Positions 25,477-34,528 of a DNA stretch of 64,000 nucleotides are shown piece by piece. The stretch covers positions 27,768-91,767 of the forward strand of contig VGDL01000007.1 of NCBI GenBank assembly GCA_016869735.1. Reading direction: 5' to 3'. The notes beneath the pieces are model-generated. The model saw nothing but the letters and a program-made list of their open reading frames with translations. It was not told the DNA's origin and did no database searches. The number at the start of each line of letters is the position of its first letter. The first letter of the stretch is position 1. The stretch is from Alphaproteobacteria bacterium (lineage in GTDB: Bacteria > Pseudomonadota > Alphaproteobacteria > Acetobacterales > Acetobacteraceae). The translations under genes were made by a program, and so were the position numbers.

Positions 25477-27215
25477 TGCCTACCCAGATCATGCGGCGCA
25501 ACACGGATATTCTGGTGCTCGGCGCGGGTGGCGCTGGCTTGCTCGCGGCACTTCATGCCAAGGCTGGCAATCCCGCGCTGGAAGTCACCATTGCGGTGAA
25601 GGGCTTGCTCGGCAAATGCGGCTGCACGCGCATGGTCCAAGGCGGCTATAATGTTGCGATTGCCGAGGGTGACTCCGCTGAGCGTCATTTCATGGATACG
25701 CTGGATGGCGGCAAATGGCTGAATGATCAGGATTTGGCCTGGACGCTTGTGGTGGGCGCGCAGCGGCGCATTCGCGAATTGGAAAATCGCTGGGGCTGTT
25801 TTTTCGACCGCAATGCCGATGGCACCATTCATCAAAAAGCCTTTGCCGGACAGACTTTTGATCGCACCGTGCATAAGGGCGATTTGACCGGGATTGAGAT
25901 TGTCAATCGCCTGGCGGAACAGGTTTGGGCGCGCGGCATTCAGCGCCTGGAAGAACATCGCGCTGTCGCACTTATTCCAAGCGCGGATGGCGCGCGGCTT
26001 TCGGGCGTGCTGCTGATTGATATGCGCTCGGGCGGCTTGGTGTTTGTGCAGGCGAAGGCCGTGATGCTCGGCACCGGTGGCGGGCCCACCATGTATAAAT
26101 ACCACACGCCATCAGGCGATAAATCCTGCGATGGCATGGCAATGGCGCTACACGCGGGCTTGCCTTTGCGCGATATGGAAATGGTGCAATTCCACCCGAC
26201 CGGCGTGCTGGCGGGGCCGGGCACGCGCATGACAGGCACGATCATTGAAGAAGGCTTGCGCGGCGCGGGCGGCTATCTGCTGGGCGGTGATGGCAAGCGC
26301 TTCATGGCCAAATACGATAAGCGCGCAGAGCGTGCGACGCGCGATATCGTCAGCCGTTCCATGCAGCGCGAAATCCTGGCCGGCAATGTGAATGATGCCG
26401 GCGGGCTTTGGATTGAAATGGGGCACCTTGGCCCGGATCGCGTACGGCGCGAATTCAAGGGCATGGTGGAACGCTGCGCCGATATGGGCTTTGACCTGGC
26501 CGGCGGCCGCGTGCCGGTGGTGCCGACCGCGCATTACATGATGGGCGGCGTGGTGTTCCGCCCGGATGCCGGCACTGCCTTGCCCGGGCTTTTCGCCGCT
26601 GGTGAGGATACAGGCGGCGTGCATGGCGCCAATCGTTTGGGCGGAAATGGGGTTGCGAATTCCACTGTCTTTGGTGGCATTGCCGGCGATACCATGGCCG
26701 CCTGGGTGCCGCGCGAAGGGGCTTTGGTCGAACCCGATGCGACAGCACTTGATGCCGCCATTGCCGCGCTTGAAGCGCCTTTTGCGCGACCGGCGCGCAA
26801 TCTTTCGCCGCTGCGTGACGCCTTGCAGGAAATGATGTGGGACAAGGCCGGCATTCTGCGCGACACGGCGGGGCTTGCTGAAGCAACCAGCGCCTTGGAT
26901 GGTTTGGAGACTGAGCTTGATGCTTCCGGCGTTGATGGCACCAACCGCGCCTTCAACCTCACCTGGCATGATTGGCTTAATCTGAAATCGCTGTTGCTGG
27001 TCAGCCGCGCGATTGTGGTGGCGTCTCAGGCGCGCGAGGAATCGCGCGGCGCGCATTGGCGTGAGGATTTTCCGCAGACCAATGACGAAGCTGCCGGGCT
27101 TGCGGCAACATCCGTGCGGCTGGACGATGGCCGCGTGGTCTTGGAATGGCAGAAGGTTGCCTTCACCCGCTTGAAGCCAGGCGAAAGCCTGCTCACCGCT
27201 GTTGCGGCGGAGTAG
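25476..27215 (+). CDS. Second complex II-like flavoprotein subunit lacking the FAD-linking histidine
   Basis: 579 aa, SdhA/FrdA family. FAD fold: ILVLGAGGAGLLAALHA (~12-28). The catalytic architecture is present: MVQFHPTGVLAGPG, EEGLRGAGGYLLGG and HGANRLGGNG. However, at the position of His56 in this window's SdhA ([10 protein letters not shown]) the sequence is GCTRMVQGG with Cys50 in place of His, so the usual histidyl-FAD link cannot form. HGANRLGGNGVANSTVFGG also differs from the SdhA form. Likely a fumarate reductase or dehydrogenase of a related dicarboxylate, fed by the Fe-S subunit at 21247. A GTG at 25473 is an alternative start. Confidence 0.85.
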   Translation: MPTQIMRRNTDILVLGAGGAGLLAALHAKAGNPALEVTIAVKGLLGKCGCTRMVQGGYNVAIAEGDSAERHFMDTLDGGKWLNDQDLAWTLVVGAQRRIRELENRWGCFFDRNADGTIHQKAFAGQTFDRTVHKGDLTGIEIVNRLAEQVWARGIQRLEEHRAVALIPSADGARLSGVLLIDMRSGGLVFVQAKAVMLGTGGGPTMYKYHTPSGDKSCDGMAMALHAGLPLRDMEMVQFHPTGVLAGPGTRMTGTIIEEGLRGAGGYLLGGDGKRFMAKYDKRAERATRDIVSRSMQREILAGNVNDAGGLWIEMGHLGPDRVRREFKGMVERCADMGFDLAGGRVPVVPTAHYMMGGVVFRPDAGTALPGLFAAGEDTGGVHGANRLGGNGVANSTVFGGIAGDTMAAWVPREGALVEPDATALDAAIAALEAPFARPARNLSPLRDALQEMMWDKAGILRDTAGLAEATSALDGLETELDASGVDGTNRAFNLTWHDWLNLKSLLLVSRAIVVASQAREESRGAHWREDFPQTNDEAAGLAATSVRLDDGRVVLEWQKVAFTRLKPGESLLTAVAAE

Positions 27216-27219
27216 CGCG

Positions 27220-28539
27220 ATGACGCCAGCCTTCCCAAGTTTTGCCGAGGCATTGCGCGTGTGGCTGCGCATTGGTCTGCTGTCCTTTGGCGGTCCAGCG
27301 GCGCAGATTGCGGTGATGCATCGCGAAGTGGTGGAACAGCGCCATTGGGTATCCGATGCACGTTTTCTGCACGCGTTGAATTTCTGCATGCTGCTGCCGG
27401 GGCCAGAGGCGCAGCAATTGGCGACCTATCTTGGCTGGCTGATGCATGGCGTGCGCGGTGGGCTGGCGGCGGGGTTGCTGTTCATCCTGCCCGGTGCGGC
27501 GGTAATGCTTTCGCTTTCCATCATCTACGCAACCTTGGGCGATGTGCCGATTGTGGCCGCGCTATTCTTTGGCTTGAAATGCGCGGTGCTGGTGCTGGTC
27601 GTGGAAGCGCTGATCAAGGTGGCGAAACGCGCGCTGAAGGGACCGGTGCCTGTCGCGCTTGCCATCGCAGCCTTTGCCGCACTCGCGCTGTTCAATGTGC
27701 CCTTTCCGCTGGTGGTGCTGGGTGCTCTCGCGATTGGTTTCGCTTTGCTGGATGCCTTCAGCGGCGCAGGCCATGGCGTGGCGAAGGATGGCCCGCCAGC
27801 GCTATTGGATGCCGCCATTGCCGCCGATCGGGAACGCATATCGCGCATGGCAGGGGCTGCGCGTCGCGCGGGGCTATTCGCGCTGGCGCTTTGGCTTTGG
27901 CCTGTCGTGCTGCTGATGGGTTACAGCGTTTATGGCGATATTGCCTGGTTTTTCTCAAAGCTCGCGGTAGTGACTTTTGGTGGCGCCTATGCGGTGCTCG
28001 CTTACGCCGCGCAGGAAGCGGTGGAGCATTACCAATGGCTCTCCGCGCCGGAAATGCTGGCGGGGTTGGGGCTGGCGGAAACCACGCCCGGGCCGCTGAT
28101 CCTGGTGCTGCAATTTGTGGGCTTCCTCGCGGGTTATCGCGCCGATGGTGTATTGGGTGGGGTTGCGGGCAGTGCGCTGACGCTTTGGGTGACATTCGCG
28201 CCCTGCTTTGCCTGGATATTTCTGGGCGCGCCTTTCGTTGAAAAACTGCATGCCGCGCCGCGCCTGAAGGGCGCTCTGGGCGCGGTGACGGCGGCGGTGG
28301 TGGGGGTGATTGCCAACCTCGCGCTCTGGTTTGGGCTGCGCGTGATTTTTCGCGATGTGCAGGTCGGCAGCTTCGGGCCAATCAGGCTTGATTTGCCGGT
28401 GCTGACCAGCCTTGACCCGGCGGCACTCGCGCTCGCGGTCTTTGCTGCTGTGCTGCTATTCCCGATGAAGCAAGGCTTGGCGCGCAGCCTTGGCTTCACC
28501 GCGATTGCAGGATTGGTCTTGAAATTCGCGGGGTTTTGA
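27220..28539 (+). CDS. chrA: Chromate transporter family protein ChrA (two-domain)
   Basis: 439 aa, the length of the long ChrA form with two homologous CHR domains. Domain 1 begins with WLRIGLLSFGGPAAQIAVMH (~12-31) and contains LLPGPEAQQLATYLGWLMHG; domain 2 repeats it as FFSKLAVVTFGGAYAVLAY and GLAETTPGPLILVLQFVGF (~285-303). About ten membrane helices. ChrA exports chromate or acts as a sulfate/oxyanion carrier. It begins 4 bases after the flavoprotein gene, so it is probably in the same operon, which is unexpected. Confidence 0.85.
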   Translation: MTPAFPSFAEALRVWLRIGLLSFGGPAAQIAVMHREVVEQRHWVSDARFLHALNFCMLLPGPEAQQLATYLGWLMHGVRGGLAAGLLFILPGAAVMLSLSIIYATLGDVPIVAALFFGLKCAVLVLVVEALIKVAKRALKGPVPVALAIAAFAALALFNVPFPLVVLGALAIGFALLDAFSGAGHGVAKDGPPALLDAAIAADRERISRMAGAARRAGLFALALWLWPVVLLMGYSVYGDIAWFFSKLAVVTFGGAYAVLAYAAQEAVEHYQWLSAPEMLAGLGLAETTPGPLILVLQFVGFLAGYRADGVLGGVAGSALTLWVTFAPCFAWIFLGAPFVEKLHAAPRLKGALGAVTAAVVGVIANLALWFGLRVIFRDVQVGSFGPIRLDLPVLTSLDPAALALAVFAAVLLFPMKQGLARSLGFTAIAGLVLKFAGF

Positions 28540-28548
28540 GGGAACCAA

Positions 28549-29655
28549 TTACCCCGGCGTGAAAGCCTCATGCACCGCGGTCTGAATGCCGCCGCCCACA
28601 ATCGGCCCGCCACCCGCGACATAAATCCAATCGCCAATAAGCGCCGCGCCCAAACCATGCCGCGGTGTTGGCATCGGCGCGTGGTGCTGCCAGCTATCGG
28701 TGGCGGGGTCATAGGATTCCACCGTGCCGATCACGCGATCAATCGGGCGGTTCTGCGCGTCATAAAGCCGTTCCTCGCCACCCATGCACCAGAAGCGCCC
28801 GCGCAGCACCGCCATGCCATGGCCGGAACGTGGTGTCGGGATCGGCGCACGCTGGCGCCAAGTATCGCTTGCCGGATCATAAACATGATGCAGGCCGGTA
28901 TTGTTCTCAAAGGTGTTGAAGCGCCCGCCGGCGACGTGAATACGCCCTTCCCAAACCACCACGCCCGCATGGTCACGCCCCGCCGGCAGCGGGCGGAGCA
29001 GCGTCCATTTATCGGCCTGCGGATCATAAACCTCATTCCAGGAAATGCTGGCGCGTTCAGGCGCGGGATCTGTTGCGCCACCAATGTGATAGATCTTGCC
29101 ACCCACGGCGGCGACGGCACCCGCGCCGCGCGGGCGCGGCATGGGCGCGATGGCAGACCAGCGATCCGCCGCGACATCATAAACGAATGCCTTGTTGTCC
29201 GAAGCGCGGTTCTGTTCGGTGAAACCGCCCAACGCATAAATCCGCCCGGCATCGGCCACCACGCCGACATGATTGGCGCCGCGCGGCAAGGGTGCGGCTT
29301 CCTGCCAGCGATCCGATGCGGGGTCATAGACATGGTGATAGGGCTTATCCACCTGCCCTTGGGCATAGCCGCCAATCACATGCAGCTTGCCGGCCCAGGC
29401 GGTGGCCCAGGCCATTTCACTGCGCGGCAAGGGCAGTGGCGCACGGGATACCCAACGCCCCGGCACACCAGCCGGCGCCGGGCTGGTCACTACGCGTTGC
29501 GCCAATTGCGCGGGCGTCAGCGCCTGAGGATTGGCGCCGCGCAGCGCGGACATTTGATCCGCCGGGATATTCGCGCCGTGATGGCCATGATGCTGCGCCT
29601 GGGCTGCCCCCACCAACATCGCTGCACCTGTGCCTAGAAAAATCCTGCGCCGCAT
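28549..29655 (-). CDS. Kelch-repeat protein with Tat-like signal peptide
   Basis: 368 aa. The start MRRRIFLGTGAAMLVGAAQA has twin arginines before IFLG and an AQA cleavage site, compatible with Tat export. A His-rich stretch (HHGHHG) follows. From ~residue 75 there are about six Kelch motifs, each with a double-glycine and a DP-x-x-D-x-W step (examples: VYDPASDRWQEAAPLPRG, VYDPQADKWTLLRPLP), forming a beta-propeller. Function unknown; exported Kelch propellers include sialate mutarotase (NanM)-like proteins, but catalytic residues are not evident. I start at 29655 because GGAGA lies upstream. Confidence 0.78.
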   Translation of the reverse strand: MRRRIFLGTGAAMLVGAAQAQHHGHHGANIPADQMSALRGANPQALTPAQLAQRVVTSPAPAGVPGRWVSRAPLPLPRSEMAWATAWAGKLHVIGGYAQGQVDKPYHHVYDPASDRWQEAAPLPRGANHVGVVADAGRIYALGGFTEQNRASDNKAFVYDVAADRWSAIAPMPRPRGAGAVAAVGGKIYHIGGATDPAPERASISWNEVYDPQADKWTLLRPLPAGRDHAGVVVWEGRIHVAGGRFNTFENNTGLHHVYDPASDTWRQRAPIPTPRSGHGMAVLRGRFWCMGGEERLYDAQNRPIDRVIGTVESYDPATDSWQHHAPMPTPRHGLGAALIGDWIYVAGGGPIVGGGIQTAVHEAFTPG

Positions 29656-29719
29656 TCGCGTTTCTCCTGCCCTTGATGCAGCAGAAATCGCGCGAATGCA
29701 GCGCCTGATCAAGCCCTGT

Positions 29720-32323
29720 TCAGGCTGCTTCGTCCTGGGAAGCTTCCGGCGCGGCGTGGCGCACTTCCAGACCATCGGGGCTGGCCGTGACCGTCAGGCT
29801 TTCGCCATCCTTCACGCTGCCTTCCAGCAGCAGCCCCGCCAGCTTGTCCTGCAGGTTCCGTTGAATGACGCGCTTCAAGGGACGCGCACCATAAACCGGG
29901 TCATAGCCCGCTTCCGCCAGCCATTCCCGCGCCGCTTCATCCAGGGAGAGCGTGATCTTGCGATCTTCCAGCAACCGGCGCAGGCCGCGCAGTTGAATAT
30001 CCACAATCGCCGACATATCCCCGCGCGCCAGGCGCCGGAACAGTACGATCTCATCCAACCGGTTGAGGAATTCCGGCCGGAAACGTTCGCGCACCGCACG
30101 CATCACTGAAGGCCGCGCCGCTTCAATATCGGCACTTTCCGGCAATTCCGCGATGGCATGCGCACCGAGATTGCTGGTCAGCACAATGATGGTGTTGCGG
30201 AAATCAACCGTCCGCCCCTGGCCATCCGTCAGCCGCCCATCATCCAGCACCTGCAACAGCACATTGAAAACATCATCATGGGCCTTTTCGACCTCATCAA
30301 ACAAAATCACCTGGTAAGGCCGCCGGCGTACGGCTTCCGTCAGCGCGCCACCTTCCTCATACCCCACATAGCCAGGCGGCGCGCCGATCAGCCGCGATAC
30401 CGCGTGCTTTTCCATGTATTCCGACATGTCAATGCGCGTCATGGCGCGTTCATCATCGAACAGGAAGGAAGCCAACGACTTCACCAATTCCGTCTTGCCG
30501 ACACCGGTCGGGCCCAAGAACAGGAAGCTGCCGATCGGGCGATTAGGGTCCTGCAAGCCCGCGCGCGCACGGCGCACGGCCTTGGAAACCGCTTCAAGCG
30601 ATTCTTCCTGGCCGACCACGCGCTTGCGCAACTGGTCTTCCATCCGCAGCAGCTTGGCGCGTTCGCCTTCCAGCATTTTCTCAACCGGGATACCGGTCCA
30701 GCGGCTGACCACCGCCGCAATGCCTTCTTCCGTCACGGCTTCATTCACCAGCTTGGCATCGCCATTGCCGGCATCCGCGAGCTTTTTTTCAATGCCCGGA
30801 ATAACGCCATAGAGCAGTTCGGAAGCCTTGGTCAGATCACCGCGGCGCTGCGCCAATTCAACCTCGGTCCGCGCCTTGTCCAATTCTTCCTTGAGCTTCT
30901 GGCTTTCAACCACCTCGCCCTTTTCCGCTTCCCAGCGCGCGGTCATGGCGGCTGAGCTTTCCTCAAGCTCCGCCAATTCCTTCTCAAGCTTCAGCAGCCG
31001 GTCCCGCGATGCCGCGTCATCTTCCTTCTTCAGTGCTTCGCGTTCGATCTTGAGGCGCATGAGGTCGCGGTCAATCGCGTCCAGCTCCTCAGGCTTGCTG
31101 TCCACCTGCATGCGAAGGCGCGATGATGCTTCATCCACCAGGTCAATCGCCTTATCAGGCAGGAAGCGATCCGTGATGTAGCGGTTGGAAAGTGTCGCCG
31201 CCGCCACGAGGGCACCATCGGCGATGCGCACACCGTGATGGAGTTCGTATTTTTCCTTAATGCCGCGCAGGATGGAGATGGTGTCCTCCACGCTCGGCTC
31301 ACCCACAAATACGGGCTGGAAGCGCCGCGCGAGTGCGGCATCTTTCTCCACGTGCTTGCGATATTCATCCAGCGTCGTGGCACCGATGCAATGCAATTCG
31401 CCGCGTGCCAAGGCTGGCTTCAGCAGATTCGATGCATCCATCGCCCCATCCGCCTTGCCGGCGCCGACCAGCGTGTGCATTTCATCAATGAACAGGATGA
31501 TCTCGCCTTCAGCTTGCGTGGTTTCCGCCAGCACGGCCTTCAGGCGTTCCTCAAACTCACCGCGATATTTGGCACCGGCGACCATGGCGCCAAGATCAAG
31601 TGCCATGACGTGCTTGGTCTTCAAGGCTTCCGGCACATCGCCATTGACGATGCGCAGCGCCAAGCCTTCCACAATCGCGGTCTTACCAACGCCTGGTTCG
31701 CCGATCAGCACCGGGTTGTTCTTGGTGCGGCGCGCCAGCACCTGAATGGCGCGGCGAATTTCCTCATCGCGGCCAATCACCGGGTCAAGCTTGCCCTGGC
31801 GTGCCACTTCCGTGATGTCGCGCGCGTATTTCCTCAAAGCATCAAAGCTGTCTTCGGCGTTCTGGCTATTCACCGTGCGACCCTTGCGGATTTGCGCAAT
31901 GGCCTTTTCCAGCTTGTCGGGCTCTGCGCCTGCCACGCGCAGCGCGCGCCCGGCATCGCCCTCACTGCCGGCGAGTGCCACCAGCACGCGGTCCTGCGCC
32001 ACAAAGGCGTCACCGGCGCGGTTCGCCTGTTCCTGAGCATTGCCCAGGATGCGCACGATATCGGCGGTGAAGCTCGGCTGGGCGGAAGCGCCACCGCCGG
32101 TCACTTTCGGCAGGCGGGTCATGAAGTTTTCCACCGCGTTCTTGGCGCGAATCGGGTCCCCCCCGGCAGCGCGGATCAACCCGCTTGCAGCCCCTTCAGG
32201 GTCATCCAGCAGCGCCTTCAGCAAATGCGTCGGCGTCACCTGCTGGTGGAATTCGCGGATGGCAATGGTTTGCGCCGCTTGCAGAAAACCGCGGGCGCGG
32301 TCGGTAAATTTTTCGATATCCAT
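29720..32323 (-). CDS. clpB: ATP-dependent disaggregase ClpB
   Basis: 867 aa, the usual ClpB size. With DnaK it extracts polypeptides from aggregates in the cytoplasm. The order is: Clp N-domain (starts [15 protein letters not shown], ~1-145), first AAA+ domain with Walker [14 protein letters not shown] (~205) and Walker [15 protein letters not shown], coiled-coil middle domain (~405-520, charged heptads), second AAA+ domain with [15 protein letters not shown] (~605) and [10 protein letters not shown], then the D2 small domain. Start at 32323; the frame upstream to 32371 is not conserved in the family. Confidence 0.97.
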   Translation of the reverse strand: MDIEKFTDRARGFLQAAQTIAIREFHQQVTPTHLLKALLDDPEGAASGLIRAAGGDPIRAKNAVENFMTRLPKVTGGGASAQPSFTADIVRILGNAQEQANRAGDAFVAQDRVLVALAGSEGDAGRALRVAGAEPDKLEKAIAQIRKGRTVNSQNAEDSFDALRKYARDITEVARQGKLDPVIGRDEEIRRAIQVLARRTKNNPVLIGEPGVGKTAIVEGLALRIVNGDVPEALKTKHVMALDLGAMVAGAKYRGEFEERLKAVLAETTQAEGEIILFIDEMHTLVGAGKADGAMDASNLLKPALARGELHCIGATTLDEYRKHVEKDAALARRFQPVFVGEPSVEDTISILRGIKEKYELHHGVRIADGALVAAATLSNRYITDRFLPDKAIDLVDEASSRLRMQVDSKPEELDAIDRDLMRLKIEREALKKEDDAASRDRLLKLEKELAELEESSAAMTARWEAEKGEVVESQKLKEELDKARTEVELAQRRGDLTKASELLYGVIPGIEKKLADAGNGDAKLVNEAVTEEGIAAVVSRWTGIPVEKMLEGERAKLLRMEDQLRKRVVGQEESLEAVSKAVRRARAGLQDPNRPIGSFLFLGPTGVGKTELVKSLASFLFDDERAMTRIDMSEYMEKHAVSRLIGAPPGYVGYEEGGALTEAVRRRPYQVILFDEVEKAHDDVFNVLLQVLDDGRLTDGQGRTVDFRNTIIVLTSNLGAHAIAELPESADIEAARPSVMRAVRERFRPEFLNRLDEIVLFRRLARGDMSAIVDIQLRGLRRLLEDRKITLSLDEAAREWLAEAGYDPVYGARPLKRVIQRNLQDKLAGLLLEGSVKDGESLTVTASPDGLEVRHAAPEASQDEAA

Positions 32324-32394
32324 GTGGTCCCTCTCTTGAGCGGACGATGCCCCTCGCCCCCTTATGGGCAACGAATGACACCAGAATGCTTGTT

Positions 32395-32424
32395 ATGTGG
32401 TATCTGGACTTGATCTGCTTCAAG
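32395..32424 (-). promoter_or_regulatory. Candidate heat-shock-type promoter of clpB
   Basis: On the minus strand CTTGAA (32419-32424) is followed after 18 bases by CCACAT (32395-32400), resembling the sigma32 pattern CTTGAA ... CCCAT loosely. It overlaps the ribosome site of the divergent MOSC gene. Low confidence, based only on reading and on the expected heat-shock control of clpB. Confidence 0.3.
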
Positions 32425-32434
32425 GGGGAGCCCG

Positions 32435-33199
32435 ATGCGTATCGAAAAGATCTACCGCTACCCGGTGAAGGGGCTGTCTGCCGAGGCTTTGGAAGCCGTG
32501 GCGCTGACGCCAGGCGAAATGCTGGCGCATGATAGGCGCTTCGCGCTCGCCCAGGGCGATGCGCCCTTCGATGTGGCGGCACCCCGCTGGCTTTCCAAGC
32601 GCAATTTCGGCTGCCTGATGGCCAATGAACGCTTGGCCCTGCTGCACACCGCCTTTGACCCGCATGATGGCAGCTTGGCCATCCGCGCGCCCGGCGCCGC
32701 GCCCTTTCTGCGCGACACGCGGACCGAGGCAGGCAAGGCCGCCATTGCGCGTTATTTGACCGATTTCCTGGGCCCGGAAGCGCGCGGCGAACCCCGCTTC
32801 ATCGAAGCCCCCGGCCATCGTTTTTCCGATGTCGCGATGAAGGTGGTTTCCATCATTGGCCTTACCAGCCTGCATGCGTTGGAAGCCGAAGCCGGGATGG
32901 CGTTGGACCCGCTACGTTTTCGCGCGAATTTCTATTTCTCCGGCGGGCGGCCCTGGGCGGAGTTTGATTGGATCGGCAAGGAAATCCAGATCGGTCGGGT
33001 GCGGCTTCGCGTGGTGAAGCGTATCGTGCGCTGCGCCGCGACTGAGGTGAACCCGGAAACCGCTATACGTGATGCGAACCCGCCGCGTGATCTCCACCGG
33101 CATTTTGGCCACGCGGATTTGGGCGTTTACGCCGAGGTTCTGGAAGGCGGAAATATCGCGCTTGGCGATGCGCTGGAACCGATGATGCTTGACCTTTGA
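32435..33199 (+). CDS. MOSC-domain protein
   Basis: 254 aa with an N-terminal beta-barrel (RIEKIYRYPVKGLSAEAL, ~2-19) and C-terminal MOSC domain (VSIIGLTSLHALE, ~133-145; LRVVKRIVRCAATEVNPET, ~191-209). The Cys in VRCAAT is the conserved MOSC cysteine, which in mARC and YcbX-type proteins binds the molybdenum cofactor. The last part, AGVYAEVLEGGNIALGD-like, is also typical. A strong AAGGGGGAG ribosome site sits before 32435. Probably a molybdoenzyme reducing N-hydroxylated compounds or a sulfur carrier protein; substrate unknown. Confidence 0.85.
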   Translation: MRIEKIYRYPVKGLSAEALEAVALTPGEMLAHDRRFALAQGDAPFDVAAPRWLSKRNFGCLMANERLALLHTAFDPHDGSLAIRAPGAAPFLRDTRTEAGKAAIARYLTDFLGPEARGEPRFIEAPGHRFSDVAMKVVSIIGLTSLHALEAEAGMALDPLRFRANFYFSGGRPWAEFDWIGKEIQIGRVRLRVVKRIVRCAATEVNPETAIRDANPPRDLHRHFGHADLGVYAEVLEGGNIALGDALEPMMLDL

Positions 33200-33259
33200 G
33201 AATGCCTTTTTTCTGCCGCTTCAGGCGCGCATCATGAAAGGGTCACAGGAGTTGTCGCC

Positions 33260-33598
33260 ATGACATCAATGCTCCGTCCTTTTGCTTTACTGGCCCTCGG
33301 ATTGGTGGGTTTGGCGCTATCCGCCGCCACCGTCGCGGCGCATCCGCAATATGGTCATGGGTATGGATACCACCATCGCCCGTATCATCCGCCGCGTGGC
33401 CATGGGGAGGTTGTGATCATCCAGCCCCCGGTGCGCTATGCGCCGCCGCCTGTCTATTACGCGCCGCCGCCACCGGTTTATTACGCGCCACCGCCCGTTT
33501 ACTACGCGCCGCCTCCGCCGGTTTACTACGCGCCCGCGCCCTATCCCCATTATGGCCATTACGGGCGCCCTGGCGTTTCGCTGAATTTGCGCTTCTGA
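33260..33598 (+). CDS. Small secreted protein with Tyr-Tyr-Ala-Pro-Pro repeats
   Basis: 112 aa. A signal peptide (hydrophobic ALLALGLVGLALSAATVAA, cleavage near AAHP) is followed by a His/Tyr-rich part (GHGYGYHHRPYHPPRGHG) and then five to six copies of a VYYAPPP(P) unit at residues ~61-95. Such Pro/Tyr-rich repeats are found in periplasmic or surface low-complexity proteins of Acetobacteraceae and Rhizobiales; no function is established that I know of. A ribosome site (CAGGAG) precedes the ATG. Good evidence for expression and export, none for role. Confidence 0.75.
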   Translation: MTSMLRPFALLALGLVGLALSAATVAAHPQYGHGYGYHHRPYHPPRGHGEVVIIQPPVRYAPPPVYYAPPPPVYYAPPPVYYAPPPPVYYAPAPYPHYGHYGRPGVSLNLRF

Positions 33599-33643
33599 GC
33601 CTGACTTGCGCGCCGCCGCGGCGCGGCGCAATTTCCGGACACA

Positions 33644-34378
33644 ATGTGCACGCTGATTTTACTGAACCGGCCTGATCATGAATGGCCGATGCTGGTTGCC
33701 GCCAATCGCGACGAAAGGGCTGATCGCGCCTGGGATGCGCCGGCGGCCTGGTGGTCCGACTATCCCGGCGTGATCGGGGGGCGGGACCGCAGCGCCGGCG
33801 GCAGTTGGATGGCGCTTGGCAACAAGGGTGTATTGGCGGCGGCGCTCAACCGCCCGGGTAGCCTTGGCCCGGCGCCGGGCAAACGCAGCCGCGGTGAATT
33901 GCCGCTCATGGCCGCGCATGCGCCGAATGCCGAAGCGGCGGTGGAAGCCATCACCGCGCTTGATGCCGGCGCCTGGCGCCCGTTCAATCTGGTGGTCGCA
34001 GATCAGCGGAGCGCGTTCTACATCGAAGCCCTTGGCGAAGGTCGCCCGCAGGCCATGCTGTTGGCACCGGGCTTTTCCATGGTGACATCCCACCCACCCA
34101 ATGATGAAAGCCACCCCCGCACGCGGCGCCATTTGCCACGGTTTCGCGCCGCCGCCGCGCCTGAGCCGACGCAGGGCGATTGGCGCGCCTGGGAAGAAAG
34201 ACTGGCCGATGACAGCCATGAAGGTGATTTGGCTGTCACGCTGAAAGTGCCGCTGCATGGCGGGTATGGGACAGTTTCGGCCAGCCTTTTGGGGTTTAGC
34301 GCGGCTGGCGAGAGGCTTTGGCGATTCTGCCCCGCCCCGCCGGGGGAGGGTGTGTTTGAAGGGGTTGGCGTGGTCTGA
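33644..34378 (+). CDS. NRDE-family (TANGO2-like) protein
   Basis: 244 aa. The N-terminal MCTLILLNRP with the diagnostic ANRDER (~residues 19-24), and GGRDRSAGGSWMALG (~45-59), define the Ntn-hydrolase-like NRDE family, whose second-residue Cys is conserved here. In eukaryotes TANGO2 affects coenzyme A or haem homeostasis; the bacterial role is uncertain. Monocistronic between two unrelated genes. Confidence 0.85.
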   Translation: MCTLILLNRPDHEWPMLVAANRDERADRAWDAPAAWWSDYPGVIGGRDRSAGGSWMALGNKGVLAAALNRPGSLGPAPGKRSRGELPLMAAHAPNAEAAVEAITALDAGAWRPFNLVVADQRSAFYIEALGEGRPQAMLLAPGFSMVTSHPPNDESHPRTRRHLPRFRAAAAPEPTQGDWRAWEERLADDSHEGDLAVTLKVPLHGGYGTVSASLLGFSAAGERLWRFCPAPPGEGVFEGVGVV

Positions 34379-34528
34379 AGCCCGCCCGGCATCAGGCCCC
34401 GAAACGCAGCAGCTTTTCACATCGCACGCAGCGCCCGGTCACGCTTTTTCCTGCTTGTTGCAGTCTAACTTGACGATTCCACCCAAGCCCGCAGGATAAG
34501 CTCCATCATCCCCGAAAGGAACGCGACC

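Noticed and set aside
26148..27389. 413-codon minus-strand frame opposite the flavoprotein
   Set aside because: Antisense shadow; no motif.
31235..32413. 392-codon plus-strand open frame opposite clpB
   Set aside because: Antisense shadow with no recognisable domain; ClpB motifs are intact on the minus strand.
33420..33540. Short repeat units in 33260-33598 as a possible CRISPR array
   Set aside because: Units are in-frame codons for VYYAPPP, with no spacers of unique sequence between.
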